64,000 nucleotides of DNA from Gongronella butleri (lineage: Eukaryota; Mucoromycota; Mucoromycetes; Mucorales; Cunninghamellaceae). Below are positions 13,851-24,436 of this stretch, in pieces. The first letter of the stretch is position 1, and the number at the start of each line of letters is the position of its first letter. The position numbers were made by a program, and so were the translations under genes. The notes beneath the pieces were generated by a model that searched no databases, had not been told where the DNA came from, and worked only from the letters and a program-made list of their open reading frames with translations. The stretch is taken from NCBI GenBank assembly GCA_025201375.1, contig JAIWZP010000089.1, forward strand, positions 19,933-83,932, given 5' to 3'.

Positions 13851-14905
13851 TCAGTGGTGGCTAAAAATTAATTGGATTTCGGCAGAATGGATGTAAAGCA
13901 AAGAAAAAAAAGGTGTTTAGGGCCTCTATCAGCGCGTGATAAAGCGCGCCCTGCGTCGAGCTACACCGCCTGATTCTAATAAAATCCATGCATTTGTGTC
14001 TGTCTTGCTAGTGCATGCGTCGATACGGCTCTATGAATGCGTTCTTCTGTGCAATTCGCTTCTGAAGTATTAATCTCAATTCACTCATTGCACGCCGCCA
14101 ACGAGCTGCTCGGAATCATACCACACTTTTTTGGCATTTTTGTGGTTTCTCCGTGCAAGGTGCGATGTATTTTGTAAGTTTGGAGGATTTTAGATTTGGA
14201 GCTCATTAAGGGCGACATTTCAGATTGTTTGTGACGCGCTCCAGTGGCCTTTGCAAGCTACGCGAAAAGCACTACTACTTTCTAGTTTTCCATTTCACGC
14301 CACGACGTAGGGCTAGAAAATGCCCGGTTGGCCGGCCGCAGCCAACTTTTGCTGAAACTAACATTTTAAAGAGCATTTTTGGACAAAGACGTTCCAATGG
14401 TCCCAAAATTGTAAAAGAGGCAAAGAGAGGTGCAAACCCAACAATGGCACATTTTTGCGACAATTGAAAGAGTACAATTTCTGTGAATTCACCTGCAAAT
14501 CACAGCCAAATCAGCCAATTCGCCTTGACACACCGAGATCTCTACAGGGTTGTCCCCCTTCAGGCGTCATCATGCTTTTTACAACGTGAATTGATATCTT
14601 GTCGTGCTTTTTTTGAGCGCGTAAAAGAAAAATCACGGTTTTATATGAAAGACGCGCGCGCATTGCCCGTCGCACAATGAAACAAGCCTATTGGCGGCGC
14701 ATGCAAGGGGGCCGGCAGCAAGGGGGGGCGACAAAAAGCAGGGCAGGGCAGGCGGTGATTGAATTGGACGTTGGAAAAGGGAAAAAACAGCGGAGGGCAG
14801 AAAAGTGGGAAAAAGGGCAAAATGGCGGCCGCCCTACTGCTTACTTTTTCTTTTTTTTCTCTTTAGCTTTTTTTTTCTTTTTTTCTTGTTGTTTATCTGT
14901 CCAAG
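13851..14905. other. Intergenic, upstream of V-ATPase gene
   Basis: About 1 kb without a supported gene. The final 80 bp before the start codon at 14906 are T-rich, as at other genes here. Confidence 0.5.
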
Positions 14906-17900
14906 ATGTCGCAGCAGCCAGTGCTCTTCCGTTCGGAAGAGATGTCACTTGTTCAGCTCTACGTCCCTGTCGAGGTTGCGCAGCGCTGCGTGGCCGAGAT
15001 GGGCGAGCTGGGCAAGGTCCAGTTTCGTGATGTAAGCGTCGAGATGGCCACTTTTTCCATGCAACCCAACACGTTATTTACGCGCGTCGTCGGCCCTCTT
15101 TTTCCATTTTTCTAGCTGAATCCCGAAGTGAATGCCTTTCAGCGCTCGTTTGTCTCGGAGATCCGCCGTTTTGACGAGATGGAACGCCAGTGCCGTGAGT
15201 GGAGGCACAAAAGAGACACGTTTCTGGGCGTTGTGAAACGATTAGGGGCGATAAACAAAAAGCGGGTCCACTGAATTTTTTTTGTCATTTTTGTAGGCTA
15301 TTTCAAGGCGCAGACGGCCAAGGCCGATATCCCTGCGCGCACGTTGGCGACGTCCGCGACCTTGTCGCGCGCTCGCTCTGCGCAAGAGATTGACGAATTG
15401 GAGGAGAAGTTGCGACACCACGAGGAGCGCATTCTCGAGATGAACAATTCCTATGAAACGCTGCAGCGCCGCTATCTGCAGCTCACTGAACTGCGTCATG
15501 TCTTGCGTGACACAGATGTCTTTTTCCAACAGGTAAAATAGCGAGCCATTTGCGCGCCAATTCGCCCCCGAAAACACGGGCTCACGCTTTTTTTTTTCTT
15601 TTTTCTTTTCTTTTAGGCCGAGTCGCGCAATGCCGATGAGCCCGATGACTCTGCAGCACTTCTTGACAATGACATTGAGCAGCAGGCGTACGCTGAGACG
15701 AACCAGGTGCATCTTGGCTACGTGACGGGCGTGATTGCGCGCAATCGCATCCAAACCTTTGAGCGCGTTCTTTGGCGCTCGCTCCGTGGCAATTTGTACA
15801 TGAAGACCGCCGAGATTGACGAGGCCATTGTCGACCCCGATTCCGACGAGGTGATCGAGAAGAATGTCTTTGCCATTTTTGCCCACGGCCGCGAAATCAT
15901 TGCCAAAATCAAAAAGATCTCGGAGAGTCTTGGCGCCACCCTTTACAGCATTGACGACTCCCCCGATAAACGCCGTGATGCTTTGTTGGACGTCACCTCG
16001 CGCATTGAGGACCTCAACAGTGTAAGAAACAAAAGAATTTGAAAAAGAATATGCCAAAAATGACACTTTTTTTTCCTTTTTCTGTATGATAGGTTCTTTC
16101 CAACACGAGCCAGACGCGTCGTTCTGAGCTCTTGGACATTGCCGAGAACCTGGCGGCGTGGACCACCATTGTGCGCAAGGAAAAGGCTGTATACCACACG
16201 ATGAATCTCTTCAACTATGATATCAACCGCAAGTGCCTGATTGCCGAGGGCTGGTGCGCGACCAATGACATCCCCTTGATCCAGCACTCGCTGAAGGAGG
16301 CCACGGTACAGCCTAAAAAAAAAAAAAAAGACGCGTCGCGCGCTCACAAAAGGTTCTTTTTCTTTTTTTTTAAAAAAAAAAAAATAGGAATCCTCGGGCA
16401 CAAACTTGCCGTCCATCTTGACCGTGTTGCGCACCAAGAAGAAACCGCCCACGTTCCACCGCACGAACAAGTTCACAGAGGCATTCCAGACAATCATTGA
16501 CGCGTATGGCATGGCGCGCTACCGTGAAGTGAATCCTGGCATTTTCACCATTATATCCTTCCCGTTCCTCTTTGCCATCATGTTTGGTGATATTGGCCAC
16601 GGCTTTTTGATGTTCCTGTTTGCCTTGTACCTTGTCGTCAATGAGAAAAAGCTGGCGCTAAACAAGGACGAGGTAAAGTGTCCTTTTTTTTTTTGTTTTG
16701 CATGCACCTCCTCAACTGGCAAGCATTGACCCTTTTTTTTTTCTCTCTGTAGATCTTCCAAATGTTCTTCACAGGCCGTTACATCATGCTGCTCATGGGT
16801 CTCTTTTCGATTTTCACCGGTTTCATTTACAATGACATCTTTTCGCTGTCGCTCAACATTTTCCCGTCCGGTTTTGACTGGCCGTCCAACTACACGTCCA
16901 CCGAGGCCGTCACTGCCACGCCCAATGGCGAAGTTTACTTTTTGGGCCTGGACCCTGTAAGTGGTTGCGCGTCACGTCACGTCTCGCGACCACGGCTCAT
17001 AGTCTTCTTTTTTTTTTGCCTAGGCTTGGCATGGCTCGGAGAACTTTTTGCTCTTCACCAACTCGTACAAGATGAAGCAAGCCATCATCATTGGTGTGAT
17101 TCACGTAAGACGATTCGCAGAGAAACGCGTCTGAGCGTGCACTCATATTTGGTTTTTAATTTTTTTTACAGATGTCCTTTGCCATTGTGCTTAATGTGTA
17201 CAACCACATCAATTACAAGAACAAGGCCTTTATCTGGCTCGAGACGTTGCCTCAATTCCTGTTCATGGAGTCCATCTTTGGCTACTTGATTCTTTGCATC
17301 ATGTACAAGTGGAGCGTCAACTGGTGGGAGCTTGACAGCGACGGCAATCACTTGCACAACAAGCCGCCAAGCTTGCTCAACATGCTGATCTACATGTTCC
17401 TCTCCCCTGGCAAGGTCAATCCCGAGGACCAGCTGTATCCTGGCCAGGTGCGTTACAAAAAAAAAAATGAAAAATGACATTTTGGGCGCATTTTCTGATC
17501 CATTCGCCATTTGCGCTTCATTTTTTTTAGGGTACCGTCCAATTGATCTTGGTGCTGATTGCCGTGGTGTGCATTCCCTGGATGTGGTTTGCCAAGCCTT
17601 ACTACTTGAAGCGCAAAAACAGCCAACACCAGTATGCGCGCATTGAAACCCAGGACGAGGAGGAGCCCATGGGCAGCTCGTCGGCCGAGGTTGTCGACGA
17701 CGACGATGAAGAAGAGGAAGAGGTACTTTTTCTCATTTGAACACAACACGGGGACCCATTGCTCACAACTTTTTTATGCGTTTTTAGTTTGATTTTAGTG
17801 AAATCATGATTCACCAGACGATCCACACGATTGAATTCTGCCTGAACTGCATCTCGAACACGGCGTCGTACCTGCGTCTGTGGGCGCTGTCGCTTGCGCA

Positions 17901-18168
17901 CGCGCAATTGTCCAGTGTGCTCTGGGACATGACAATGAAGAAGATTTTCAACATGAGCGGCGTTGTGCAGGTGATTGCGCTCGTCGTCGGCTTCAGCATG
18001 TGGTTCTCGCTCACGGGCTTCATCCTTATCGGCATGGAAGGCCTGTCGGCCTTTTTGCACACGCTGCGTCTCCATTGGGTCGAATTCAACAGCAAATTCT
18101 ACCTCGGTGATGGTGTGCCCTTTGAACCCTTCTCTTTCCGAACCGTCCTAGAGGAAGCTGACAACTAA
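14906..18168 (+). CDS. VPH1: V-type proton ATPase subunit a
   Basis: Membrane subunit of the V-ATPase Vo sector that forms the proton half-channels with the c-ring. Eleven exons: 14906-15031, 15116-15194, 15297-15532, 15617-16021, 16093-16305, 16388-16672, 16753-16956, 17024-17104, 17172-17447, 17531-17722, 17788-18168; 825 residues, normal length. The start [20 protein letters not shown] is family-typical. The N-terminal half is cytosolic and coiled. The C-terminal half has about eight membrane segments, with the signature FGDIGHG and the block [18 protein letters not shown]. That block holds the essential arginine (R729) and, 14 residues before it, a buried glutamate (E715). An acidic loop (DDDDEEEEE) precedes the last exon. 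Only one isoform is seen, so it cannot be assigned to vacuole or Golgi; the symbol names the family. Confidence 0.96.
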
Positions 18169-18500
18169 GACTTTTTTTTATGTATTTGATTGATTGGAAC
18201 AAAAAAAATTAAAAAAAATGGGCCCTGAATTTTTTGATTTTTCCCCACATTTTTTTTAAAAGCAAGGCATTGTCAGCACATGAAAGTCGATCGAGTCGGG
18301 CTTTTGTTTTGCCAATTGGGCATGTCAGCAGAAATCATCGTGCATGATGGGGCGGGCGATACAAAAAAAAAAAGCCGGCTTTCATCGTAGCCTTCTTCTT
18401 TTCCCCCTCTTTTTTTTCTTCTTTTTTCTTCTTTTTTCTTCTTTTTTCTTCTTTTCTTCTTTGTTCTTTGTTCTTTGTTCTTTTTACCCTTTTTGTTTTC
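18169..18500. promoter_or_regulatory. Pyrimidine-tract promoter region
   Basis: The gap between the V-ATPase gene and the hydrolase holds a near-pure pyrimidine tract, TTCTTCTTTT-type repeats at about 18389-18486, directly upstream of the hydrolase start. It is probably the leader or promoter of that gene, by analogy with the T-rich leaders elsewhere in the window. Confidence 0.4.
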
Positions 18501-19839
18501 ATGTTGACCCCCACTGCCACGTTTACTATTCCTGTGCACCCTTCCACGGTCGGGTGGGACGTGCAAAAGCTGGTGGTTGAGAAACACTGCTTCCACGCGC
18601 CACAAGCAGCAACGTCCAAGCTGGCACTTGTTGTTTCGCACTCGAACGGGTTTAACCGCCAGACGCTGCACCCTATGATCAGGCGTATCGTCGAGGGTAT
18701 CCACCAGCAGACCGCGTATCAGCGCACCGACCTTTGTGTCTTTGCCTGGGACGCGCGAAACCACGGTGACTCGGCTTTGCTCAACCGTGGCACTTTTAGT
18801 GACCATTGTAAGAGACCGCCAGTGGTGCGCGCGCCAATGGGGGGGGGGGTTTTCCTGGTCGCTCACTACTGCATTTTTTATTTTTATTTTAGACACTTGG
18901 TTTGACAATGCGCTCGACACCAAGCAAATTGTCGATCATTTCGAATTGGATGAATACGACGGCATCATCGGTGTCGGCCACAGTTTTGGCGCGACGTCCA
19001 TGTATGTGCAATTCATTTTTTTGACACGCTTCAGCTCATGATGGTCTTTTTTTTTAGGGTTTTGGTGGAGCACATGTATCCAGGCACGTTTACGGGCCTT
19101 TGCTGCATTGAGCCTGTTTTGGCACCGATGATCATGCCCACGGAGGCGCGTGCGCAGCTGCCAGTGCTTGCATCGCTGAAGCGACGCGACACGTGGCCCA
19201 ATCGCGACGCGTGCTTCAAGTCACTCAATGGCCGTGGCTTTTGGAAGACGTTTGACCCTGAGGTTCTGCAGCTGTATGTGGACACGGCGCTCTATGACAC
19301 GCCCGAGGGCACTGTCATGCTAAAGACCCCCAAGGAGCAAGAATACGTAAGCAATTGGCACGCATGAGACGCGTCAAACACACGAATTGGGCTCATTTTC
19401 CGTTATTTTTGTTGCCGACAGCATGTCTTTGCCGCTGGATACTACCCCAACAACATTGGCTATCATGCTGTGCGTGGCGTGACCGTCCCAATTCACTTTG
19501 TCTATGCCGAAGACTCGACTTAGTAAGGCACAATGGCCGAAATCGGCCAATTTTTGTCCGCTTTTGAAAGGCTCACGTTTTATTTTTATTTTTCGCATCA
19601 GTGTCGCCTTTGATCCCATGGAATTGCCTGCCATGAACCCGAAATTGGTGACTTGCGACGTGGTGCCTGGCAGCCACATGGTGCCCAATGAAAAACCAGC
19701 CGATATGGGTAAGTTTGCGCGTCGCCATGGGCTGAACATGGCTGACGCGCCCAATTTTTTTTTTGTTTTCCTAGTGCCTCACGTGCTCAAGGTCATGGAC
19801 CGCGCGCTCCAACACCTTCGCCCCACGGCTAGACTGTAG
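18501..19839 (+). CDS. Alpha/beta-hydrolase fold protein
   Basis: Predicted serine hydrolase; substrate unknown. Six exons: 18501-18807, 18893-19001, 19058-19346, 19422-19522, 19602-19708, 19775-19839; 325 residues. Start chosen at 18501 (MLTPTATFTIP) after the pyrimidine tract; an in-frame ATG at 18468 would add a hydrophobic stretch translated from the tract itself. The oxyanion-hole segment is AWDARNHGDS, the nucleophile elbow is GHSFG (S133), a likely acid lies near VYAEDST, and the likely catalytic His is in PGSHMVP. The overall order resembles the fungal peroxisomal hydrolase Lpx1 and toxin-biosynthesis-type hydrolases, but there is no clear C-terminal SKL-type signal (it ends ARL). The fold assignment is secure, the role is not. 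A polyadenylation-like AATAAA lies just downstream (about 19871-19876). Confidence 0.88.
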
Positions 19840-20034
19840 ACTATGTTGTTTAAACTTGTATTTTTAAAAAAAAATAAACCTCTTGTAAAAAAAAAAACTT
19901 GTCCCTGCTTCTTTTGAAACGCGTCGCACACACGGCGCTGCGAGCGGGGTTTTTTGAGTGTGGACCAAAAAAAAAAAAAAAAAAAAAATCGCAGCTTCTT
20001 CCCCTCTTTTTTTTCGGCCTTTTTCACTTTTACT

Positions 20035-22351
20035 ATGGAACCTCACGTCGAGCCGCACCCTCAGCTGCCTGTGGGCAACCGCCTGTTTTTCTGCGTCGAG
20101 TATCCTGGCATTGTCAAGAATGTTGACCGGGCCATCGACACACTGGGCGGCTACAAGGCCATTATTCAGGTAAAAAGCACGCTTTTTTGTAATGTTGCTG
20201 ATCGACCACTTTTTTTTTTCTTTTGCTGCGCTCGACTAGGCGTACCAAGGCAAGGATCACCACCGCATGGAAATGAAATATCGTCCCAATGACCCGTTTT
20301 GCCATACGATCAATGGCAATGTGCTTCCGTCTTCGCGACTTTTGCTCAAAGTCACACGCCGCCGCCGCAAAGACCAGCCAGAGGAAGACGCGCAAATCAC
20401 TACCGAAATTCTCGGCATTGTACCTTATACCTGTCGCTTCCGCTGTATGTGCAATTGTCATTTTTTGTTGCTTTTGGACTCACAATTGACTTTTTTTTCT
20501 GTAGCCATGGCGGATTTTCAATATGTGGTGCCGGCCACTGACCCGATCAAGCAGCTGACGCACGATTTGCGCGACGTCAATGGTAAAGGAAGGAGGAGGG
20601 AAAAGCGCGACACGCGTCTCATGTGCGCTAAAATACGCGTTTTTTTATAAAAAGTCGAGGGCATCAAACAGTTTCAAGAGCGAATTAGCACCGAATTGCC
20701 TGAAAATCAACAAAACCTGCCGCCACCTGCATTTGTCATGATGGAGACGCCTTCCACCTACGAGTATGCAGTGCCGTGACAGCCAATAGGGTCAAAACTC
20801 ATTTTTTTGTTCTTTTTTTTCTATAGCTACAAGCAAAACGCGCCCATTGTGCGCGTGCGCGTACTTCAGCCCGATGGCAGCGTGAGTCACATCCATTTTC
20901 GTTTTTTTTAGGAATTGGAGTCTCCTGACGCCATGTTTTGTTGTTTTTTATTGCAATAGTACAAGATGAAATTGGTGAACAAGAACCAAGTCAAGGCGTC
21001 ATTGCTGACATCCATTGTCTTTGAAGCGACCAACGTGCCTGAGGCGTCGCTCAAGCATCTGCCTACGCCACAGGGCGCGGTGATCGAGGTCAATGCGCGC
21101 CTACGCGAGGTAAGGATGCCAAATCATGGTATTTTCGCGAAAAACACGCTCATTGCGTTTTCTCTAGGCATTTGAGGACCGCCCCATCTGGTCCAAGGCT
21201 GCGCTCCGTGGCTACTTGGGTCCAAAAGATAGCAAATTGCTGGATGAGTAATACCCGCCGCTACTAATCGCGTCAAAATGACTGACTAGTACGCGTTTAC
21301 GCGCTTTTTTCCTATTTTTAGATGTCTGCCGTACTTTGCATACTGCTTCCAGAATGGTCCATGGCGCGAGTGTTGGGTTCGCTATGGTCTGGATCCTCGA
21401 AAGAGCAAGGAATACGGCATGTAAGCCCAAAATTGAGACAATTCGCGCTTTTTGGAGACATGGTGGGCTGACGGACGTGTTCTTTAATAGATACCAGCAG
21501 ATGGACTTTCGCTCGAATCTCAAGACCAACAACACGTATGTGCGCGCACGTCGCGTGAAACGACAATATGGCCAGATTGGGGACGCGCCGCCCAATGAAT
21601 CGACCAAGACGGAAAAGTAAGCCAATATTTTCTTTGTTTGAGATCTCGCTGGGCACAATGGCTTACTCTGTTCCTTAAAAAAAAACCAGGTCACGCAATT
21701 GTCCAGAAGCCATCGCCTACGTCTTTGATGGCGTACGCATGCCCTCGGGCTCCGCATGGTTCCAGATGTGTGACATCACCGATCCGGATCTTTTGCCCGC
21801 GATTCGCAATCAAGCGTATCTGCATGATGGCCCACCCACGGTACGGAATTGTAAAACGAGCGTGACGGCGTTGCGCTTGCGCTCATTCTCTTTTTTTTTC
21901 CTTATTTTTGGTGTAGAAACGATGTGGTTTCTATTATCCGTCGGCGTTTGAAGCGGTGCGCAACTGTTTGCGTACGAAATTCCAGCAATTGGCGGAGCAG
22001 GGCTATGCAGACCGCATCTACAACCTTGCAAATGCCGAATTGGACGCGCGAGTCCGTGCCGATATGGCTGCCATGGAACAGAAAAAGGAGCGAGACGGCA
22101 AACGCGACGCGGCCGACGTTGCAGCCGCAGCCGCGTCCATTGCCGGCACCGCGGAGGCCTCCGGCTCGGCTGCCGCTGCAGCATCCTCCTCCTTCCCATC
22201 GACAGCTGAACTTCAGCAAGCCATGCAAACACCCCTCGATATTCAAGCCATGCAAGACTACAGCGACATTGACATGGAAGGAAGCGACTTTGATGAGCTC
22301 GAGTACACCAGTGATGAAGCAGACTCAGGCGACGAGGCACGCGAATTGTGA
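20035..22351 (+). CDS. sfc1: Transcription factor TFIIIC subunit, tau95/GTF3C5 type
   Basis: Subunit of TFIIIC, which binds the internal A and B boxes of tRNA genes and recruits TFIIIB for RNA polymerase III. Eleven exons: 20035-20169, 20240-20444, 20505-20582, 20655-20763, 20827-20881, 20960-21109, 21168-21247, 21322-21420, 21491-21616, 21690-21840, 21917-22351; 540 residues. N-terminal block VEYPGIVKNVDRAIDTLGG and later MKYRPNDPFCHTINGN match the dimerisation (triple-barrel) domain of this family. The mid and C-terminal part has LRGYLGPKDSKLL, LPYFAYCFQNGPWRECWVRYG (split here as two blocks) and FQMCDITDPDL, typical of the DNA-binding region. The tail is Ala/Ser-rich, then strongly acidic, as in homologues. 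It lies tandem with the hydrolase, 195 bp apart. The symbol follows the S. pombe name. Confidence 0.92.
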
Positions 22352-22543
22352 AAACCCATGTTCCCCATCTTTTTTTTTTCTTTTTTCAACGACACATCCG
22401 CCTCCAAATAATAAATCGATACCTTCTTTTTTTTCTTGTGCTCAATGCATTGTGTGACCATGAGAGGCGCGCGCAGCACCAAAAAAGGGGCGAGCAAAAC
22501 AGGGGCCAAGCAGACTTTATTATTTTTTATTTATTTTTTTTTT

Positions 22544-23026
22544 TCATGCAATGAGTGTGATAAAGAGCAAAATGAGTGAGAGCAGGCAGCTGCGCCATGC
22601 ATGATTGGAACGTCGTGGAGCATTGCTACTTGCAGCGGGAGGAAATGGGCTGCCTGCCTGGTTTGAAGGTGTAAACCAGGTGGTGTGGTCGGAAAGCAAG
22701 AGTGTAGTGGCTGGGGTCACGGTCAAACTGACGTCGCTCATGATCGCGGGCACGCACGATGGCACTGTCGTGGTCATTGGGCTTACGATGCCCTGGCAAT
22801 TGGGCTGTGCGTACGATTGGACGAGCACGGGCCACGACGTTGACGATTTATTCACATGCGCCAAGAACGACACGCCGGCATAGCTCGTGCACAAGCCAGG
22901 CGTGAGCTCAATGGCATTGATAGACGTATAGCACACAGCATTCTCTGCCCTGGTGCACGTCATCACTGGCGAGAGCGAAAATGTGCCATTGCCGCTGCGC
23001 ATGCACGATTGGTAGCTATCGACCAT
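22544..23026 (-). CDS. Cys-rich protein with hydrophobic C-terminus (paralogue 1)
   Basis: Unrecognised 160-residue protein, paralogous to the gene at 23873-24436. Shared pattern from the N-terminus: SYQSCM, a V-x(2)-C, CYTS, a C-x(2)-Y-x-G-x-SF block, a CQ pair and a last C. Conserved cysteines and several N-x-S/T sites point to an extracellular domain. A Ser/Pro-rich stretch is followed by a basic spot and a hydrophobic C-terminus (LLSLILLFITLIA), like a GPI-attachment signal or tail anchor. No N-terminal signal peptide is visible from this ATG. An AG falls exactly before the conserved Ser/Phe-Gln-Ser-Cys block in both paralogues, so a signal-peptide exon upstream is possible but was not found. 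Surface localisation is inference. Confidence 0.6.
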   Translation of the reverse strand: MVDSYQSCMRSGNGTFSLSPVMTCTRAENAVCYTSINAIELTPGLCTSYAGVSFLAHVNKSSTSWPVLVQSYAQPNCQGIVSPMTTTVPSCVPAIMSDVSLTVTPATTLLLSDHTTWFTPSNQAGSPFPPAASSNAPRRSNHAWRSCLLSLILLFITLIA

Positions 23027-23872
23027 CCTATCTTGGCCATGCGCAAAAAAAAAGAAGAAAAAAAAAAGATAATAGTAAAAAGAAAAAGACGGGGCCCCCG
23101 GTACCCTCTATCTCTTGTTTTGACCCATTGAGGGTCGACGTGAGAGCGTCGTGTGCGCCAATTGTCACACCAATGGTACCAATTGCTTGGACAGCCCTAA
23201 ATAAAGGGGGAAGGGTTCACACACACGTGCCACAGGCTAAATTTCTCGAGTGAGTCTTCCCTGTCACTTTTTGTCCCATTTTGACGCTTTTCCTATCATC
23301 ATCCCTTTATTTCATGGACAATGAGTCAATGAAGAATAAAAAGGCACCTTCATCATGACAATGCCTGCATAGAACCCTCTGCACGGCATTTGAAAAACGT
23401 TACCCAATAACGCGACCTCGTCCATTCGAGGCAAAAAGTGGTACAAAAGGCGCGTCCAAGGTAAAAGAAAATGCGCGCATTGACCGCCCCTGGATCATCC
23501 TATCGAGGTCATTCATGACGGGAAAAACAGGCAACGATGCTTCATTGCCCGTTGAAACGAGCTGACTTTTTCAATCGCGGCTGTGTAGATCCGTGCAAGC
23601 CGAGTCAATTAGGAAATGGAGATGCATCGCGCCCTGTGTCACCTCATTGTATATTCTGCATCATGGAACATTCGACTGCCAGCCCTTTTATGTAATGATA
23701 AACGCAATTTTGCGCAAAAATAAACCCATTTTACAGCACCACCATGCTTTTTTTTTTTTGGCGCCGGGGCGCCAGGCCAATGCCTTTTGTGCATTGATGA
23801 TTGAGTTTGCCGTTTGTTTCCATTACCACCTGGGAAAATCGACGAAAAAAAGATTTTATTGAAAAGGACACG
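23027..23872. other. Intergenic between the two Cys-rich genes
   Basis: About 850 bp; no supported gene. It holds a purine-rich stretch (23044-23085) and poly-T (23747-23759). The signal-peptide exon expected for the downstream minus-strand gene was searched for here by eye and not found. Confidence 0.4.
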
Positions 23873-24436
23873 CTAGGCACGGATCTTAAAGACAAAGAGG
23901 AGACAAAAGAACAAGGGGCAAAGATTGGTGATGCCAAAGGGATCGACGCGATGGCCGAGGCTAGCGGTGCTGCCGGAGGAGCCGCCAGTGGGCGACGAGC
24001 CAGTGCCTGATCCGCCCAAATGGGTGGGCAAGGCGCTGCCCGACGGATTTTTGTTCGAGTACGACACGGTCTCATTGGAGACGATGATGGTGCCATTCTT
24101 GGTCTGCGCGTACATGAGTGAGCCGCCAAAGAGCGACGTGCACATCTCAATGGTGTCCGTTGTGGGCGCGGTCAAATGTGTGAATTGATCCTGGCAATTC
24201 ACATCCTTGTACTGCATCAGGTTTGTCTGATTGAAATTGTCCGTCACAAACTTGAACGAGTAGCCAGAATACAATATGCACTCGTTTTGCTTGGATTGAT
24301 CCAGAACCATGGGATTCTTGCTGGTGTAGCAATAATCGGCCACGGATGAAGCAGCACATACCTTGACAGGTCCAATTTGAGTCTGACCTGGATAACTTTG
24401 AGCCATGCACGACTGGAAGCTGTTGATGGACGCCAT
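23873..24436 (-). CDS. Cys-rich protein with hydrophobic C-terminus (paralogue 2)
   Basis: Unrecognised 187-residue protein, the longer partner of the gene at 22544-23026. The same ordered motifs appear: SFQSCM near the start, V-x-V-C, DYCYTS, C-x(2)-Y-x-GYSF, NCQ and a later MC. Four or more potential N-glycosylation sites (for example NQT, NGT, NET) occur in the middle. A Gly/Ser-rich segment (GGSGTGSS) precedes a hydrophobic C-terminus (LCPLFFCLLFVF), consistent with a GPI or tail anchor. Same orientation and 846 bp apart, so a local tandem duplication is likely. No signal peptide is visible from this ATG; a spliced start (AG at 24415-24416) cannot be excluded. Confidence 0.6.
   Translation of the reverse strand: MASINSFQSCMAQSYPGQTQIGPVKVCAASSVADYCYTSKNPMVLDQSKQNECILYSGYSFKFVTDNFNQTNLMQYKDVNCQDQFTHLTAPTTDTIEMCTSLFGGSLMYAQTKNGTIIVSNETVSYSNKNPSGSALPTHLGGSGTGSSPTGGSSGSTASLGHRVDPFGITNLCPLFFCLLFVFKIRA

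Noticed and set aside
18468..18500. Upstream in-frame ATG for the alpha/beta hydrolase giving a signal-like hydrophobic start
   Set aside because: The hydrophobic residues are translated from the pyrimidine tract that serves as leader; the ATG at 18501 fits the position of other starts.
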